From: Propionivibrio dicarboxylicus
Lineage (GTDB): Bacteria > Pseudomonadota > Gammaproteobacteria > Burkholderiales > Rhodocyclaceae
Assembly (NCBI RefSeq): GCF_900099695.1
Contig: NZ_FNCY01000008.1
Location: 26,785 to 90,784, forward strand
Length of the DNA stretch: 64,000 nt
Direction of reading: 5' to 3'
The notes below the pieces were generated by a model. The model did no database searches. It worked only from the letters and a program-made list of their open reading frames with translations, and had not been told where the DNA came from. This document shows positions 53,392 to 62,212 of the stretch, piece by piece. Each line of letters starts with the position of its first letter. Position 1 is the first letter of the stretch. The position numbers and the translations under genes were made by a program.

Positions 53392-53721
53392 TTAATTATT
53401 GTGGGACCAGATGCAAAATTTTTTTGAACATTTAAGACAATAGGCTGTGTACCCATTTTCAAATGGGTCTTTCATCGTGGTCAGCTTGCTGCCACAATTG
53501 GGGCATATAAGATGATAAAGTCGATGTATGATGTTAACGCACGATAAGGAAATTATCAGCCAAAAGGCTAAGATAAGTACCCAGCCAAGTACCAACAGGT
53601 CGTAACTGTAGCTAGCGAAAATAATGCCTATTATTGCCGCGCATATGATTGATAGGGAGATTATGAATTTTCTAAGCCAAATCTTGAATCCGATGTGTGG
53701 CTGAATAGGGTTCTGTGTCAT
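53392..53721 (-). CDS. Small membrane protein with C-terminal zinc ribbon
   Basis: The 109-residue protein has two membrane helices (about 18-38 and 42-64) followed by a four-cysteine zinc ribbon, CPNCGSK and CLKCSKKF. No function is known to me. It stands alone upstream of mgtC on the same strand with A+T-rich flanks. Confidence 0.6.
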   Translation of the reverse strand: MTQNPIQPHIGFKIWLRKFIISLSIICAAIIGIIFASYSYDLLVLGWVLILAFWLIISLSCVNIIHRLYHLICPNCGSKLTTMKDPFENGYTAYCLKCSKKFCIWSHNN

Positions 53722-53893
53722 CCACTTCTTTCGACAATATGGCGGCAGCTAATTCAGGAGATATAATTAGGAGAGATGGCAATCTGAGGAGGGTGTTGCG
53801 CGGTTAGCGAACATAACAAATATTTAAAAATCGCGGCAGTAGGATATTCGTTTTTCTGAGAGGTTGATTGCTGGTCAATAAAGGCGGCTGCAT

Positions 53894-54583
53894 TCAAGTC
53901 AAATCATTAAATCGATATCCTATGCCACGAATCGTTTCAATTCTCGAGTGATTGCTCGAGGGTTCTAGCGCTTCTCGTAGGCGTTTCACGTGTACGTCGA
54001 TCGTGCGTTCCTCTATGAAAGAGCTATTCCCCCAAATGTGCTCCTGTATTTGATGGCGGGTATATACCTGCTCTGGGTGCGTCATGAAAAAAGAGAGTAA
54101 GCGGAATTCAATCGGGCTAAGCCGCAAAGGCTTTTCTTGAGCGGATATTTGATTCGTCGATAAGTCCAAAGTCAATGTACCGCGTATGACTTGGCCTTTT
54201 GCGAGGTGCGGCAACCGATCGGTGAGCACAGAGCGAATGCGAGCAATGAGTTCCTTCGGGGAAAAAGGTTTTGTAACGTAATCATCGACTCCTGCTCCAA
54301 AGCACAGGGTTTTGTCTTCCTCTAGCGCCCTGGCGGATAGCATAATGATCGGGAGGTTGCGTGTCTTATTGTCATTGCGCAATTTCTTGGCAAAGTCGAG
54401 TCCCGACTGACCGGGCAGCATCCAATCCAATAAGATCAAATCAGGCAATTCATACTCTAGTACGACTTGGGCATCTTCCGCGCTGGGGGCTCCAAACGAC
54501 AAATATCCAGTGTGCCTGAGAGTCACCGACAGCAATTCTTGAATTGCCGGATCATCCTCAACGATCAAGATTGTTGTGGACAT
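53894..54583 (-). CDS. phoB: Phosphate regulon response regulator PhoB
   Basis: The 229-residue OmpR/PhoB-type regulator has receiver motifs ILIVEDDPAIQELL, LILLDWMLPGQSG, IIMLSAR and YVTKPFSPKEL, then a winged-helix output domain with RLSPIEFRLLSFFMTHPEQV, RTIDVHVKRLREALEP and RGIGYRF. These match PhoB closely. The ATG at 54583 starts the domain; the open frame runs far upstream into phoU but only as antisense-like sequence. It is 7 bases after phoU. The usual partner phoR is not next to it. Confidence 0.93.
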   Translation of the reverse strand: MSTTILIVEDDPAIQELLSVTLRHTGYLSFGAPSAEDAQVVLEYELPDLILLDWMLPGQSGLDFAKKLRNDNKTRNLPIIMLSARALEEDKTLCFGAGVDDYVTKPFSPKELIARIRSVLTDRLPHLAKGQVIRGTLTLDLSTNQISAQEKPLRLSPIEFRLLSFFMTHPEQVYTRHQIQEHIWGNSSFIEERTIDVHVKRLREALEPSSNHSRIETIRGIGYRFNDLT

Positions 54584-54590
54584 TGCAAGC

Positions 54591-55283
54591 TTAGTCGATT
54601 TGATATGCGTTATGACGCACGTCCCGCCCATCGACAATGAAAATGACATGTTCTGCGACGTTCTTGGCGTGGTCACCGATGCGCTCGACGGCGCGAGCGA
54701 TCCAGATAATGTCCATTGCCAGGCCGATGGTCGTATTGTCATCTATCATGTCCGTGACCAATCGGTGAAGGATTTCTTTGTATTCCGCATCAACGCCGTC
54801 GTCATCGACGATGACTTTCTGCGCAAGCGCGGAATCAAGACGGGCGAAGGCGTCGAGCGACTCTCGTGTCATGATCATGACGGCCTTTGCAAGCTGTCGG
54901 ATACTAGGCGCGAACTGCGTCGGGTTGCTGCCGGCGTCGCAAATCCGGCGCACGCCCTTGGCGATTTTCTTCGCCTCGTCGCCGATGCGTTCGAGATCGG
55001 TGACGATCTTGATGATGCCAAAGACGAGGCGCAGATCGACCGCCGTCGGCTGGCGCCGTGCGATCAACTGGGCGCTCTCGTCGTCGATCTGCTTTTCCAG
55101 CGCATTGATATCCTGGTCGCGCGCAATCGTCTCTTCGATGGCGCGCGGATCGCAGGCGCCATAAGCCTCGATCGCCGTCGCCACCTGGTTTTCGACGAGC
55201 CCGCCCATACGCAGCACGTCGCTGCGCAGACGTCCAAGTTCCTCGTCGAACTGGCTCGATTGATGATGCAGAATGTCTTCCAT
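54591..55283 (-). CDS. phoU: Phosphate transport regulatory protein PhoU
   Basis: The 230-residue all-helical PhoU has the duplicated metal-binding helix motifs (RIGDEAKKIAKGVRRI and RIGDHAKNVAEHVIFI). It links Pst activity to PhoR kinase control and prevents toxic phosphate uptake. It lies 13 bases after pstB and just before phoB. Confidence 0.95.
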   Translation of the reverse strand: MEDILHHQSSQFDEELGRLRSDVLRMGGLVENQVATAIEAYGACDPRAIEETIARDQDINALEKQIDDESAQLIARRQPTAVDLRLVFGIIKIVTDLERIGDEAKKIAKGVRRICDAGSNPTQFAPSIRQLAKAVMIMTRESLDAFARLDSALAQKVIVDDDGVDAEYKEILHRLVTDMIDDNTTIGLAMDIIWIARAVERIGDHAKNVAEHVIFIVDGRDVRHNAYQID

Positions 55284-55296
55284 CGCGGTGTTCTCC

Positions 55297-56106
55297 TCAG
55301 CCCATCCGGCCGGTAATGTAGTCTTCGGTGCGCCGGTCCTTAGGCTTGATGAATATCTCGTCGGTCTTGCCGAACTCGATCATCTCGCCGAGGAACATGT
55401 AGGCGGTGTAGTCCGAGACGCGGGCCGCCTGCTGCATGTTGTGGGTCACGATCAGAATGGTGACACGCTTTTTCAGCTCGTGCACCAGTTCCTCGATCGC
55501 GCCGGTGGCGATCGGATCGAGCGCCGAGGTCGGCTCGTCGAAGAGCAGCAATTCCGGATCGGTCGCCAGCGCGCGGGCGATGCACAGGCGCTGCTGCTGT
55601 CCGCCGGAGAGGTTCGACGCGAGGTCCTGCAGGCGGTCCTTGACCTCATCCCACAGGGCCGCGCCGCGCAGTGCATGTTCGACCTTGTCGTCGAGCATGC
55701 GGCGATTGCGCTCGCCGCGCACGCGCAGGCCGTAGGCGACGTTTTCGTAGATCGACTTCGGAAACGGATTCGGCTTCTGGAAGACCATGCCGACGCGCAT
55801 GCGCACCTCGATCGGATCGACCTCCGGCGCCAGCAGGTTGGTGTCGTCCGGATAGAAACGGATCTCACCCTCGTAGCGGTTGCCCGGATAGAGGTCGTGC
55901 ATGCGGTTGAAGCTGCGCAGATACGTGGACTTGCCGCAGCCCGACGGGCCGATAAGCGCAGTCACGCGATTGTCATAGATCGGCATGTTGATGTTCTTGA
56001 GCGCCTGAATTCCGCCGTTGTAGAAGAAATTCAGGCCGCGGGCTTCCGCCTTGAGGCGTTCTTGCGTCGTGTTCGGCACAAAGGGCTCCAATGAGTTGAT
56101 TACCAC
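55297..56106 (-). CDS. pstB: Phosphate ABC transporter ATPase PstB
   Basis: The 269-residue ATPase has Walker [10 protein letters not shown], signature [16 protein letters not shown], Walker [13 protein letters not shown] and the PstB-typical tail [18 protein letters not shown]. It energises phosphate import with PstA and PstC. The frame starts with GTG at 56106 and overlaps the pstA stop; no clear ribosome site precedes it, so translation may be coupled. Confidence 0.95.
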   Translation of the reverse strand: MVINSLEPFVPNTTQERLKAEARGLNFFYNGGIQALKNINMPIYDNRVTALIGPSGCGKSTYLRSFNRMHDLYPGNRYEGEIRFYPDDTNLLAPEVDPIEVRMRVGMVFQKPNPFPKSIYENVAYGLRVRGERNRRMLDDKVEHALRGAALWDEVKDRLQDLASNLSGGQQQRLCIARALATDPELLLFDEPTSALDPIATGAIEELVHELKKRVTILIVTHNMQQAARVSDYTAYMFLGEMIEFGKTDEIFIKPKDRRTEDYITGRMG

Positions 56107-57032
56107 TTGATGTTCTTGCGCATCCGGTAGCGCAGCCAGATCGCCAGCGCGTTCATCGCCAGCACCATCGCCATCAGCACGAAGCCGGCGGCGGCGGCAT
56201 TGATCTCGAAGGCCGGATCGGGGCGCGAGGTCCAGTTGAAGATCTGGATCGGCATCACCGTAAAGGGCGCCATGACCCAGTCGAACAGTCCCGCCGTCCC
56301 GCCGTCCGGCAAGGCCGTCAGCGGCGCCGGCGGCAGGAAGGCGATGAAGGTCAGCGCACCGATCGTGATGATCGGCGCGGTTTCGCCGATGGCGCGCGCC
56401 AGGCCGATGATGACGCCGGTCAGGATGCCGGGCATCGCATAGGGGATGATGTGATAGCGGCAGGTCTGCCAGCGCGTCGCGCCGACCGCCATCGAGCCTT
56501 CGCGGATCATCGCCGGAATCGCCCGGATCGCCTCGCGCGTCGCGACGATGATGATCGGCAGGATCAGCAGTGCCAGCGTCAGGCCGGCCGACAGAATACT
56601 CTGGCCGAAACCGAACTGATAAACGAAGATGCCGAGCGCCAGCAGGCCATAGACGATCGACGGCACGGCGGCGAGGTTGGCGATGTTGATCTCGATCACC
56701 TGCGTCATCCAGTTGCGCGGCGCGTACTCTTCAAGATAGACACCGGCCGCGACGCCCAGCGGCACGGCGGCCAGCGCGGTGACGAACATGACGAGCAGCG
56801 AGCCGACCCAGGCCGAGAGGATGCCGGCCTGCGTCGCCCGGCGCGAGGCGAAGTTGAGGAAAAAGTCGAGCGTGAAGCGGTCCGCTCCCTTGATCGCCAT
56901 GTCGAGGATCAGCGCGACGATGACGAGCAGCCCAAAGGCGAGGCACAGGATGCCAAGCGCCTTGAAGAGCGTGTCCTTGAGTTTTCCGCGCGCGATGACG
57001 GCACGGATTTCTTCGGTCGTCAGCGGTTTCAT
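56100..57032 (-). CDS. pstA: Phosphate ABC transporter permease PstA
   Basis: The 310-residue polytopic protein has the BPD-transport motif [29 protein letters not shown] and six expected membrane helices. The ATG at 57032 shares one base with the pstC stop (TGATG). The open frame continues some 240 codons upstream across pstC, but that part is Arg-rich, high-GC shadow sequence and is not coding. Confidence 0.94.
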   Translation of the reverse strand: MKPLTTEEIRAVIARGKLKDTLFKALGILCLAFGLLVIVALILDMAIKGADRFTLDFFLNFASRRATQAGILSAWVGSLLVMFVTALAAVPLGVAAGVYLEEYAPRNWMTQVIEINIANLAAVPSIVYGLLALGIFVYQFGFGQSILSAGLTLALLILPIIIVATREAIRAIPAMIREGSMAVGATRWQTCRYHIIPYAMPGILTGVIIGLARAIGETAPIITIGALTFIAFLPPAPLTALPDGGTAGLFDWVMAPFTVMPIQIFNWTSRPDPAFEINAAAAGFVLMAMVLAMNALAIWLRYRMRKNIKW

Positions 57033-57991
57033 CAGTAGTTTTCCTTGTATTTGGCCCGCAACCACTGGCCGACGATGTTGAACATCAAGGTGATCAGCAG
57101 CAGCGTGAGGCCGGCGGCGAAGATCGTCTGGTAACCGATCGATCCGTGCGGCAGATCGCCGAGTGCGACCTGGACGATGTATGACGTGATCGTTGCCGCC
57201 GGTTCCATCGGGTTCCAGGTCAGGTTCGGCTGCATGCCGGCGGCGACGGCGAGAATCATCGTCTCGCCGACGGCGCGCGACACCGCCAGCACATACGACG
57301 CGGCCAGCCCGGACAATGCCGCGGGTATAACCACGTGGATCGCCGTGTAAAGCCGCGACGAACCCATCGCATAGGCGCCTTCGCGCAGGCTCATCGGCAC
57401 GGCGCGCATGGCGTCCTCGGAGAGCGAGGCGATGTAGGGCACGATCATGATGCCCATGACAAAACCCGCCGAAAGCAGCGAGAAGCCGGGCAGGTTGGGC
57501 AGCGCCCATTGCAGGATTGGCGTGACGACGAGCAGGGCGAAATAGCCATACACGATCGTCGGGATGCCGCCGAGCAGTTCGAGGATCGGCTTGGCGATTT
57601 CGCGCACGCGGCTGCCGGCGAATTCGGAGAGATAGATGGCGATCGTCGTGCCAACCGGAATCGCCACGAGCAGCGCTACCAACGATGACACCAGCGTACC
57701 GGACACCAGCACCATAATGCCGAAGTGGGCGTCGTCGAAGAGCGGCGTCCATTGCGTATCGGTCAGGAAATCGACGATCGAAATGCGCGCGAAGAAATGA
57801 ATCGATTCTGAAACGAGGATATAGACGATGCCGAGCGTCGTCAGCACCGAGAGCGCTGCAGCGAGGAACAGGACTGTTTCGATCAGGCGCTCGTTCCAGT
57901 GGCGCATCGCGTTGTGCGACAGGCGCGCACTGATGTATCCGGAACCAGTGTTGGAAATTTGGACACCGGTGGTCGAGGAGACTGTTTGCAT
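57032..57991 (-). CDS. pstC: Phosphate ABC transporter permease PstC
   Basis: The 319-residue permease has the conserved AIPVGTTIAIYLSEFAGSRV, LGGIPTIVYGYFALLVVTP and VLAVSRAVGETMILAVAAG segments. It pairs with PstA. It follows pstS, from which it is separated by a strong hairpin terminator at 58023-58066. Confidence 0.94.
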   Translation of the reverse strand: MQTVSSTTGVQISNTGSGYISARLSHNAMRHWNERLIETVLFLAAALSVLTTLGIVYILVSESIHFFARISIVDFLTDTQWTPLFDDAHFGIMVLVSGTLVSSLVALLVAIPVGTTIAIYLSEFAGSRVREIAKPILELLGGIPTIVYGYFALLVVTPILQWALPNLPGFSLLSAGFVMGIMIVPYIASLSEDAMRAVPMSLREGAYAMGSSRLYTAIHVVIPAALSGLAASYVLAVSRAVGETMILAVAAGMQPNLTWNPMEPAATITSYIVQVALGDLPHGSIGYQTIFAAGLTLLLITLMFNIVGQWLRAKYKENY

Positions 57992-58022
57992 GCGTCGGAC
58001 CTTGTCAAGGGATAGCGCAAAT

Positions 58023-58066
58023 GAAAAATAGGCCTCAATTACCGTTCCCGGTAACTGAGGCCTTAT
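58023..58066 (-). terminator. Hairpin terminator between pstS and pstC
   Basis: GGCCTCAATTACCG (58031-58044) and CGGTAACTGAGGCC (58049-58062) form a 14-bp stem with one G-U-type mismatch and a 4-base loop. On the minus strand it is followed by TATTTTTC. It starts only 10 bases after the pstS stop. It probably lowers transcription into pstCAB so that the binding protein is made in excess. Confidence 0.85.
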
Positions 58067-58075
58067 AAAACGCTA

Positions 58076-59071
58076 TTACAGCGAACCCTCGCGCTTCTGC
58101 AAGGCTTCGATCGTCACGCCGACTTCGGCGTTGCCACCGAACACCGTGCCGAGTTTTTTCTTAGCGATGTGTTCAAGATTGACCGTGTAGGCCTTGGCAG
58201 GCAGCGGCACGTACTTGACTTCCTTCGACAGCTTGGCGCCTTCCTTCATGTAGTACTCGACGAATTCCTTCACTTCCGGCTTCTCGTACGACTTGGCATT
58301 GACATAGATGAAGATCGGCCGCGACAGCGGCTGGTAGGAACCGTCCAGCACCGTTTTTTCCGACGGGGCGACACCGGCCTTGCCGGCCTTCTCGATCACC
58401 GGCAGCGCCTTCAGCTTGCCGGTATTCTCGGCGTAGTAGGCGTAGCCGAAATAGCCGATCGCATTGACGTCGCGCGAGATGCCCTGGACCAGAACATTGT
58501 CATCTTCGGACGCGGTGTAGTCGCCGCGCGAGGACTTGGCCTTGCCGACGACGGCCTCGGTGAAGTAATCGAAGGTACCCGAATCGGCGCCCGGCCCGAA
58601 GAGTTTGATCGGCGCATCCGGCCAGGCCGGGTTGATCTGGTTCCACTTGCTGACCTTGCCCTGCGCCACCGGCTCCCACATCGCCTTCAACTGCTCGACG
58701 CTGATGTCCTTGAGGAAGCTCTTCGGATTGACGACGACGGTGATCGCATCGAAGGCCACCGGCAGTTCGTAGTACTGGATGCCAGCCTGCTTGCAGGCTT
58801 CCATCTCGGCCTTGAGGATCGGACGCGAGGCGTCGGACACGTCGATTTCGCCGCGGCAGAACTTCTTGAAGCCGCCGCCCGTGCCCGAAATACCGACGGT
58901 CACCTTGACCGCGTTCTTCTTGGCTTTCTGGAAGTCCTCGGCGACCGCCTCGGTGATCGGATAGACCGTCGACGAACCATCGACCTTGACGACCTGGGCC
59001 AGCACCGGTTGCGCGCCGACCATTGCAAACCCGGCCAGGGCCAGGGCGGAAAGAATTCTGTGTTTCATCAT
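58076..59071 (-). CDS. pstS: Phosphate-binding periplasmic protein PstS
   Basis: The signal peptide (LALAGFAMVGAQPVLAQ) is followed by the PstS phosphate-binding segments VDGSSTVYPITEAVAEDF, VGISGTGGGFKKFCRGEIDV and SDASRPI. The protein has 331 residues. It captures inorganic phosphate for PstCAB. A Pho-box-like site lies upstream and a terminator directly downstream. Confidence 0.94.
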   Translation of the reverse strand: MMKHRILSALALAGFAMVGAQPVLAQVVKVDGSSTVYPITEAVAEDFQKAKKNAVKVTVGISGTGGGFKKFCRGEIDVSDASRPILKAEMEACKQAGIQYYELPVAFDAITVVVNPKSFLKDISVEQLKAMWEPVAQGKVSKWNQINPAWPDAPIKLFGPGADSGTFDYFTEAVVGKAKSSRGDYTASEDDNVLVQGISRDVNAIGYFGYAYYAENTGKLKALPVIEKAGKAGVAPSEKTVLDGSYQPLSRPIFIYVNAKSYEKPEVKEFVEYYMKEGAKLSKEVKYVPLPAKAYTVNLEHIAKKKLGTVFGGNAEVGVTIEALQKREGSL

Positions 59072-59129
59072 TGCTGCGCTCCTTTTGAACGATTGTCAGT
59101 GAATTCAGAGCGCACCTTACGCGGTGATT

Positions 59130-59148
59130 GTGACAGTTAAGTGACGAT
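59130..59148 (-). promoter_or_regulatory. Pho-box-like site upstream of pstS
   Basis: On the minus strand this reads ATCGTCACTTAACTGTCAC, with two GTCAC repeats eleven bases apart, close to the CTGTCATAAAACTGTCAC Pho-box pattern bound by PhoB. It lies about 60-77 bases before the pstS ATG, a normal promoter position. PhoB is encoded at the other end of the same locus. Confidence 0.65.
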
Positions 59149-59329
59149 ATTCGTGGTACCAAAGGCGAGTAAGGAATCAAGCATTGCCATTTCTCGTCCT
59201 CTTTGAGATAGCGTATGCCCTCTTGAATAGGTTAATGTCATTAAATTGCGGTAGTATCCGTGCTTGATCACTAGCCTGTTATGGTTCTTTTGTTCCGGCG
59301 TCCTTGTCTATTTAGTACCTAATTTTGTG

Positions 59330-59704
59330 ATGAACACTCAAAAAATCGCTCAGTCTGTCAGCAAAAAGCAGCATAAAAGTGATGACAAAGGAGGCAAAGC
59401 CACGGCCATATATTCGGATTCTGCTTTCCCTGCAAAACGACGCCGGTTGGCGCGCGCATTTTCTTATCCCTTGGATGATGTAATCCGGAGAACGAATGAT
59501 CCCGTTCGGGAGCGGTTTTTGTTGCTAAAAAGTGAGCTTGACTCGCTTATCGCCCGGAAAAAACAGCTTGTTAGTCAAGGGGTAGAGGTCAAGAAGAGTG
59601 ATCTTGTTAGATTAGGATTGCAGTTACTAAAGGGTAAAACAGACGGAGAGATTCTCATTTTGTTGAGCAAACTCACCAAGATGCCGGATTGCGAGAAGAA
59701 ATAG
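59330..59704 (+). CDS. Small basic protein with KKSDLVRLGL-type C-terminal domain
   Basis: The 124-residue protein has a basic, disordered N-terminus (NTQKIAQSVSKKQHKSDDKG) and a C-terminal part with GVEVKKSDLVRLGLQLL, then DGEILILLSKLTKMP. The latter aligns by eye with GIEIKKSELLRAGIVML and AVAAIERIKTGRP in the histone-like protein at 45469-45975. A ribbon-helix-helix-like or nucleoid role is possible. ATG 59330 is preferred over a TTG 22 codons upstream, which would add a doubtful hydrophobic leader. Confidence 0.55.
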   Translation: MNTQKIAQSVSKKQHKSDDKGGKATAIYSDSAFPAKRRRLARAFSYPLDDVIRRTNDPVRERFLLLKSELDSLIARKKQLVSQGVEVKKSDLVRLGLQLLKGKTDGEILILLSKLTKMPDCEKK

Positions 59705-59751
59705 AACTCTGTTTGAATGCCCTGTGTCATTGCCGCCTTTCCGCGTGTTCT

Positions 59752-61005
59752 TTATGCTGAGAGTCCCTGTGCAATTGATCGGCGAAACGCCAACCAAGCC
59801 GGCAAAACTGCGATCAGCGCTCCCGCAAGCAACAGACCTCCCACGAGCAGGGCTTCTGGCGCCCCCAAGCTGACCGGCATCACGAATCCTGTTTGCGCTT
59901 GCAGACAGGCTGCAAGCAATGTCGAAACACCGTAACCCATAGCCATGCCAACCAGGGCACCGCAGCCGATCAACATAACGACTTCCCCCCATACCACATA
60001 AAACACGTACAAGCGACTTGCGCCAATGGCGCGCAATATGGCGAATTGGCGGCTACGTGCTAGAAACCCGACGAGCAATGCGGTGAGCACTGCCGCGACC
60101 ACCAATATCTGCGTCGCTAGCGCGAGAAAAGCCATCAGGTCGCGCACATTGCCAAGGGTTAGGTAGAGGTCATTCAATACTTCTGCCGGAAATAGGGAAA
60201 TGCTTCGTGGTGTGCGAAATTTGGCTCGAAGCGAATACGCGGCGCTGACTGAATCTGGCTTCACCGCAATTGCCGGAACACCTGGCAGACGCTCCGGTGT
60301 CCAAGGCGGTCCCAGGCGTGTGGAGAGACCCGAAACGGTCTCCGCATGGCCCGTTGGCAAGCCATGGGCGGCCCAGACATCTTCGACCGGTATCAGGATG
60401 GCCGTATCCCAAATGTTACCGCGCGGCGGCAGGCGGCCAATAACATGGTAGCTCACACCGGAATGTTCGTGCGCTGCGTGCTCAGTTTCGCCGTCATCGT
60501 CTGGCTTACGGCGTTGGCCGTGCTGCGGACTAATCCGTGCACCGAGTGCCAATTTTACGGAGGCGCCGATGACGGCCTCTCCCCGTGCGGAAAAAAGCCG
60601 CCCTTCTGCGGGTGCCAATGTGCCACCACGACTCACAAATTCTGAGATAGTCCCGATGATCGGATAACCTTGCCAGTTATCGCCGAAAGCGATTGGCGCT
60701 GCATAACGCACACCCGGTGCTGTCGCCGCGTCCTGAAGGACGTCGCCATCGAGCAGCGGAATCGCTTGGGGACGCAGATAGATGGAGGTCAATAGCAATT
60801 GTGTCGGACTGCCATGAGCGCCAAGCAACAAGTCAAAATCGTCGGCGGCTCGCGCGCTGCCTTGCCGCAAGGCGCGTTCCTGCGAGGTGACAGCAACGCC
60901 CGTTGCCACCGACACGGCGACGAGCAACACTGTTACTCCTGCTAACAACCGGTTACGGCGGAGATCGGCGCTTATAACGGGCCACGGATTAAATTGAATG
61001 CTCAC
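59752..61005 (-). CDS. ABC transporter permease (MacB/FtsX family)
   Basis: The 417-residue protein has one N-terminal membrane helix (LLAGVTVLLVAVSVATGVAV), a large extracytoplasmic MacB-type domain, and three C-terminal helices including LALATQILVVAAVLTALLVGFL and LLVGGLLLAGALIAVLPAWLAF. Such proteins move substrates within the periplasm or out of the cell rather than import. A His-rich patch near residue 180 (ETEHAAHEHSG) suggests metal binding. The start overlaps the ATPase stop by 4 bases. Confidence 0.82.
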   Translation of the reverse strand: MSIQFNPWPVISADLRRNRLLAGVTVLLVAVSVATGVAVTSQERALRQGSARAADDFDLLLGAHGSPTQLLLTSIYLRPQAIPLLDGDVLQDAATAPGVRYAAPIAFGDNWQGYPIIGTISEFVSRGGTLAPAEGRLFSARGEAVIGASVKLALGARISPQHGQRRKPDDDGETEHAAHEHSGVSYHVIGRLPPRGNIWDTAILIPVEDVWAAHGLPTGHAETVSGLSTRLGPPWTPERLPGVPAIAVKPDSVSAAYSLRAKFRTPRSISLFPAEVLNDLYLTLGNVRDLMAFLALATQILVVAAVLTALLVGFLARSRQFAILRAIGASRLYVFYVVWGEVVMLIGCGALVGMAMGYGVSTLLAACLQAQTGFVMPVSLGAPEALLVGGLLLAGALIAVLPAWLAFRRSIAQGLSA

Positions 61006-61730
61006 AAAGCACGCTCCAATACTGCGGAAGCCATATTGGCGGATTGCAACAGAACGCCGTCACGCAGCGTCAGGCAACGATCCATGCGCACCAACAATTC
61101 CTGTTCGTGAGAGATGACCAACACTGTCGTGCCATGCGAACGAGCAAGATCGAGCAGCAAATCGCCAACCTGTCCACGATGATCGGGGTCCAGGCTGGCG
61201 GTCGGTTCATCCGCCATGATGATCTTGGGTTGGCACAGCAAAGCACGCGCAAAAGCTACTCGTTGTCGTTCGCCACGCGAGAGCAGCGAAACATCCCGGT
61301 CAGTGACCGACGAGTCGAGTCCAGCAGCTTCGAGCAAAGCGTGGGCACGTCGTCTGAGGTCGGTTGCCGGTCGCCAGGAAGCGAAGTACGCCGGTAGCAA
61401 AACATTGTTGAGTGCGGATAGCCCATCAATCAGATGGAAATCCTGAAAAATCAGCCCAAGGTTCTGGCGACGCCACCGATCACGCATGTCGCCCGGCAAC
61501 CGGCTGATGTCCACGCCATCCCAGGATACCGTTCCTTGATTGGCCAGGGTGATGCCGGCCAAGCAATGGAACAGCGTTGTTTTCCCAGCCCCGGATGGGC
61601 CGCTGATACCGACGCTGCTGCCAGGTGGAATGTCGAGTTCTTCAATGTGGAATAACGGGGTTGTTTGTCCGGCAAAAAGCATCGATAAGTCGCGCAATTG
61701 CAGGTAGGCTCCTTGGACTTCCAAACGCAT
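61002..61730 (-). CDS. ABC transporter ATPase (LolD/MacB type)
   Basis: The 242-residue ATPase has Walker A GPSGAGKTT, Q-loop LIFQDFHLIDGLSALNNVLL, signature LSRGERQRVAFARALL, Walker B IIMADEPTASLD and H-loop VLVISHE. The QDFHLIDGLSALNNV segment is typical of the LolD/MacB/FtsE group. It partners the permease downstream and is overlapped by one base with the upstream DUF3299-like gene. Confidence 0.87.
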   Translation of the reverse strand: MRLEVQGAYLQLRDLSMLFAGQTTPLFHIEELDIPPGSSVGISGPSGAGKTTLFHCLAGITLANQGTVSWDGVDISRLPGDMRDRWRRQNLGLIFQDFHLIDGLSALNNVLLPAYFASWRPATDLRRRAHALLEAAGLDSSVTDRDVSLLSRGERQRVAFARALLCQPKIIMADEPTASLDPDHRGQVGDLLLDLARSHGTTVLVISHEQELLVRMDRCLTLRDGVLLQSANMASAVLERAL

Positions 61731-62212
61731 TAGCCCCGGACCTCGGCGTCGACGATACGGACCTGACTGACAAAACCTGTGGATGGATCAACCCATGAGC
61801 CAATTTCCAATCGTCCTTCGACTTCGATGCGATGTGAAAAATTGACAGGTGCCAGTGTCCCGTTGAGATAGATAACAATAATGTCGGCAGGCCACTCGGC
61901 ATCCGACGCACAAAACGGACACACCGACACAGGTTCCCGTGTGAGTACAAAGAACTTACTCTCCGGCTTCAAGGGCGGCGCCATGTAACCTCGCATGCGC
62001 ACCGCTTTCCCCCTAAGCGCGAGTGCCTTGTCAGAATATTGAATACCAAGCACGCCGATCGATTTGTACAGCACATCGAAGCTTAGTACTTCAGTGGCGC
62101 GCGCAAGTAGTGGCCAGAATGTTCCGAATGTCAGCAAGGGGAGCATCAGGAAGCGCCGCCGTGAGAACGTCGGCCTTTCGCGCTCGGAGATGGAACAAGA
62201 TTCCAACATCAC
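61730..62212 (-). CDS. Tat-signal DUF3299-like protein
   Basis: The 160-residue protein opens with a twin-arginine-type signal (SRRRFLMLPLLTFG). A small domain follows with VRMRGYMAPP, SKFFVLTREPVSVCPFCASD and FSHRIEVEGRLEIGS. GYM...CPFC resembles DUF3299 proteins, which sit next to LolD/FtsX-type ABC genes. The CxxC could bind a metal. It overlaps the alkaline phosphatase gene by 4 bases and the ATPase gene by one. Confidence 0.6.
   Translation of the reverse strand: MMLESCSISERERPTFSRRRFLMLPLLTFGTFWPLLARATEVLSFDVLYKSIGVLGIQYSDKALALRGKAVRMRGYMAPPLKPESKFFVLTREPVSVCPFCASDAEWPADIIVIYLNGTLAPVNFSHRIEVEGRLEIGSWVDPSTGFVSQVRIVDAEVRG

Noticed and set aside
55273-56094. Long plus-strand open frames opposite pstB and across the pst genes
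   Set aside because: They mirror strong genes on the minus strand in GC-rich DNA and have no family or ribosome site.
57033-57752. Open frame extending pstA upstream by about 240 codons
   Set aside because: The extra part lies entirely over pstC in another frame, is Arg/His-rich and reflects high GC; the family start at 57032 is clear.
58169-59140. 323-codon plus-strand frame opposite pstS
   Set aside because: It is a shadow of pstS: Arg/Asp/Leu-rich composition and no recognisable domain.
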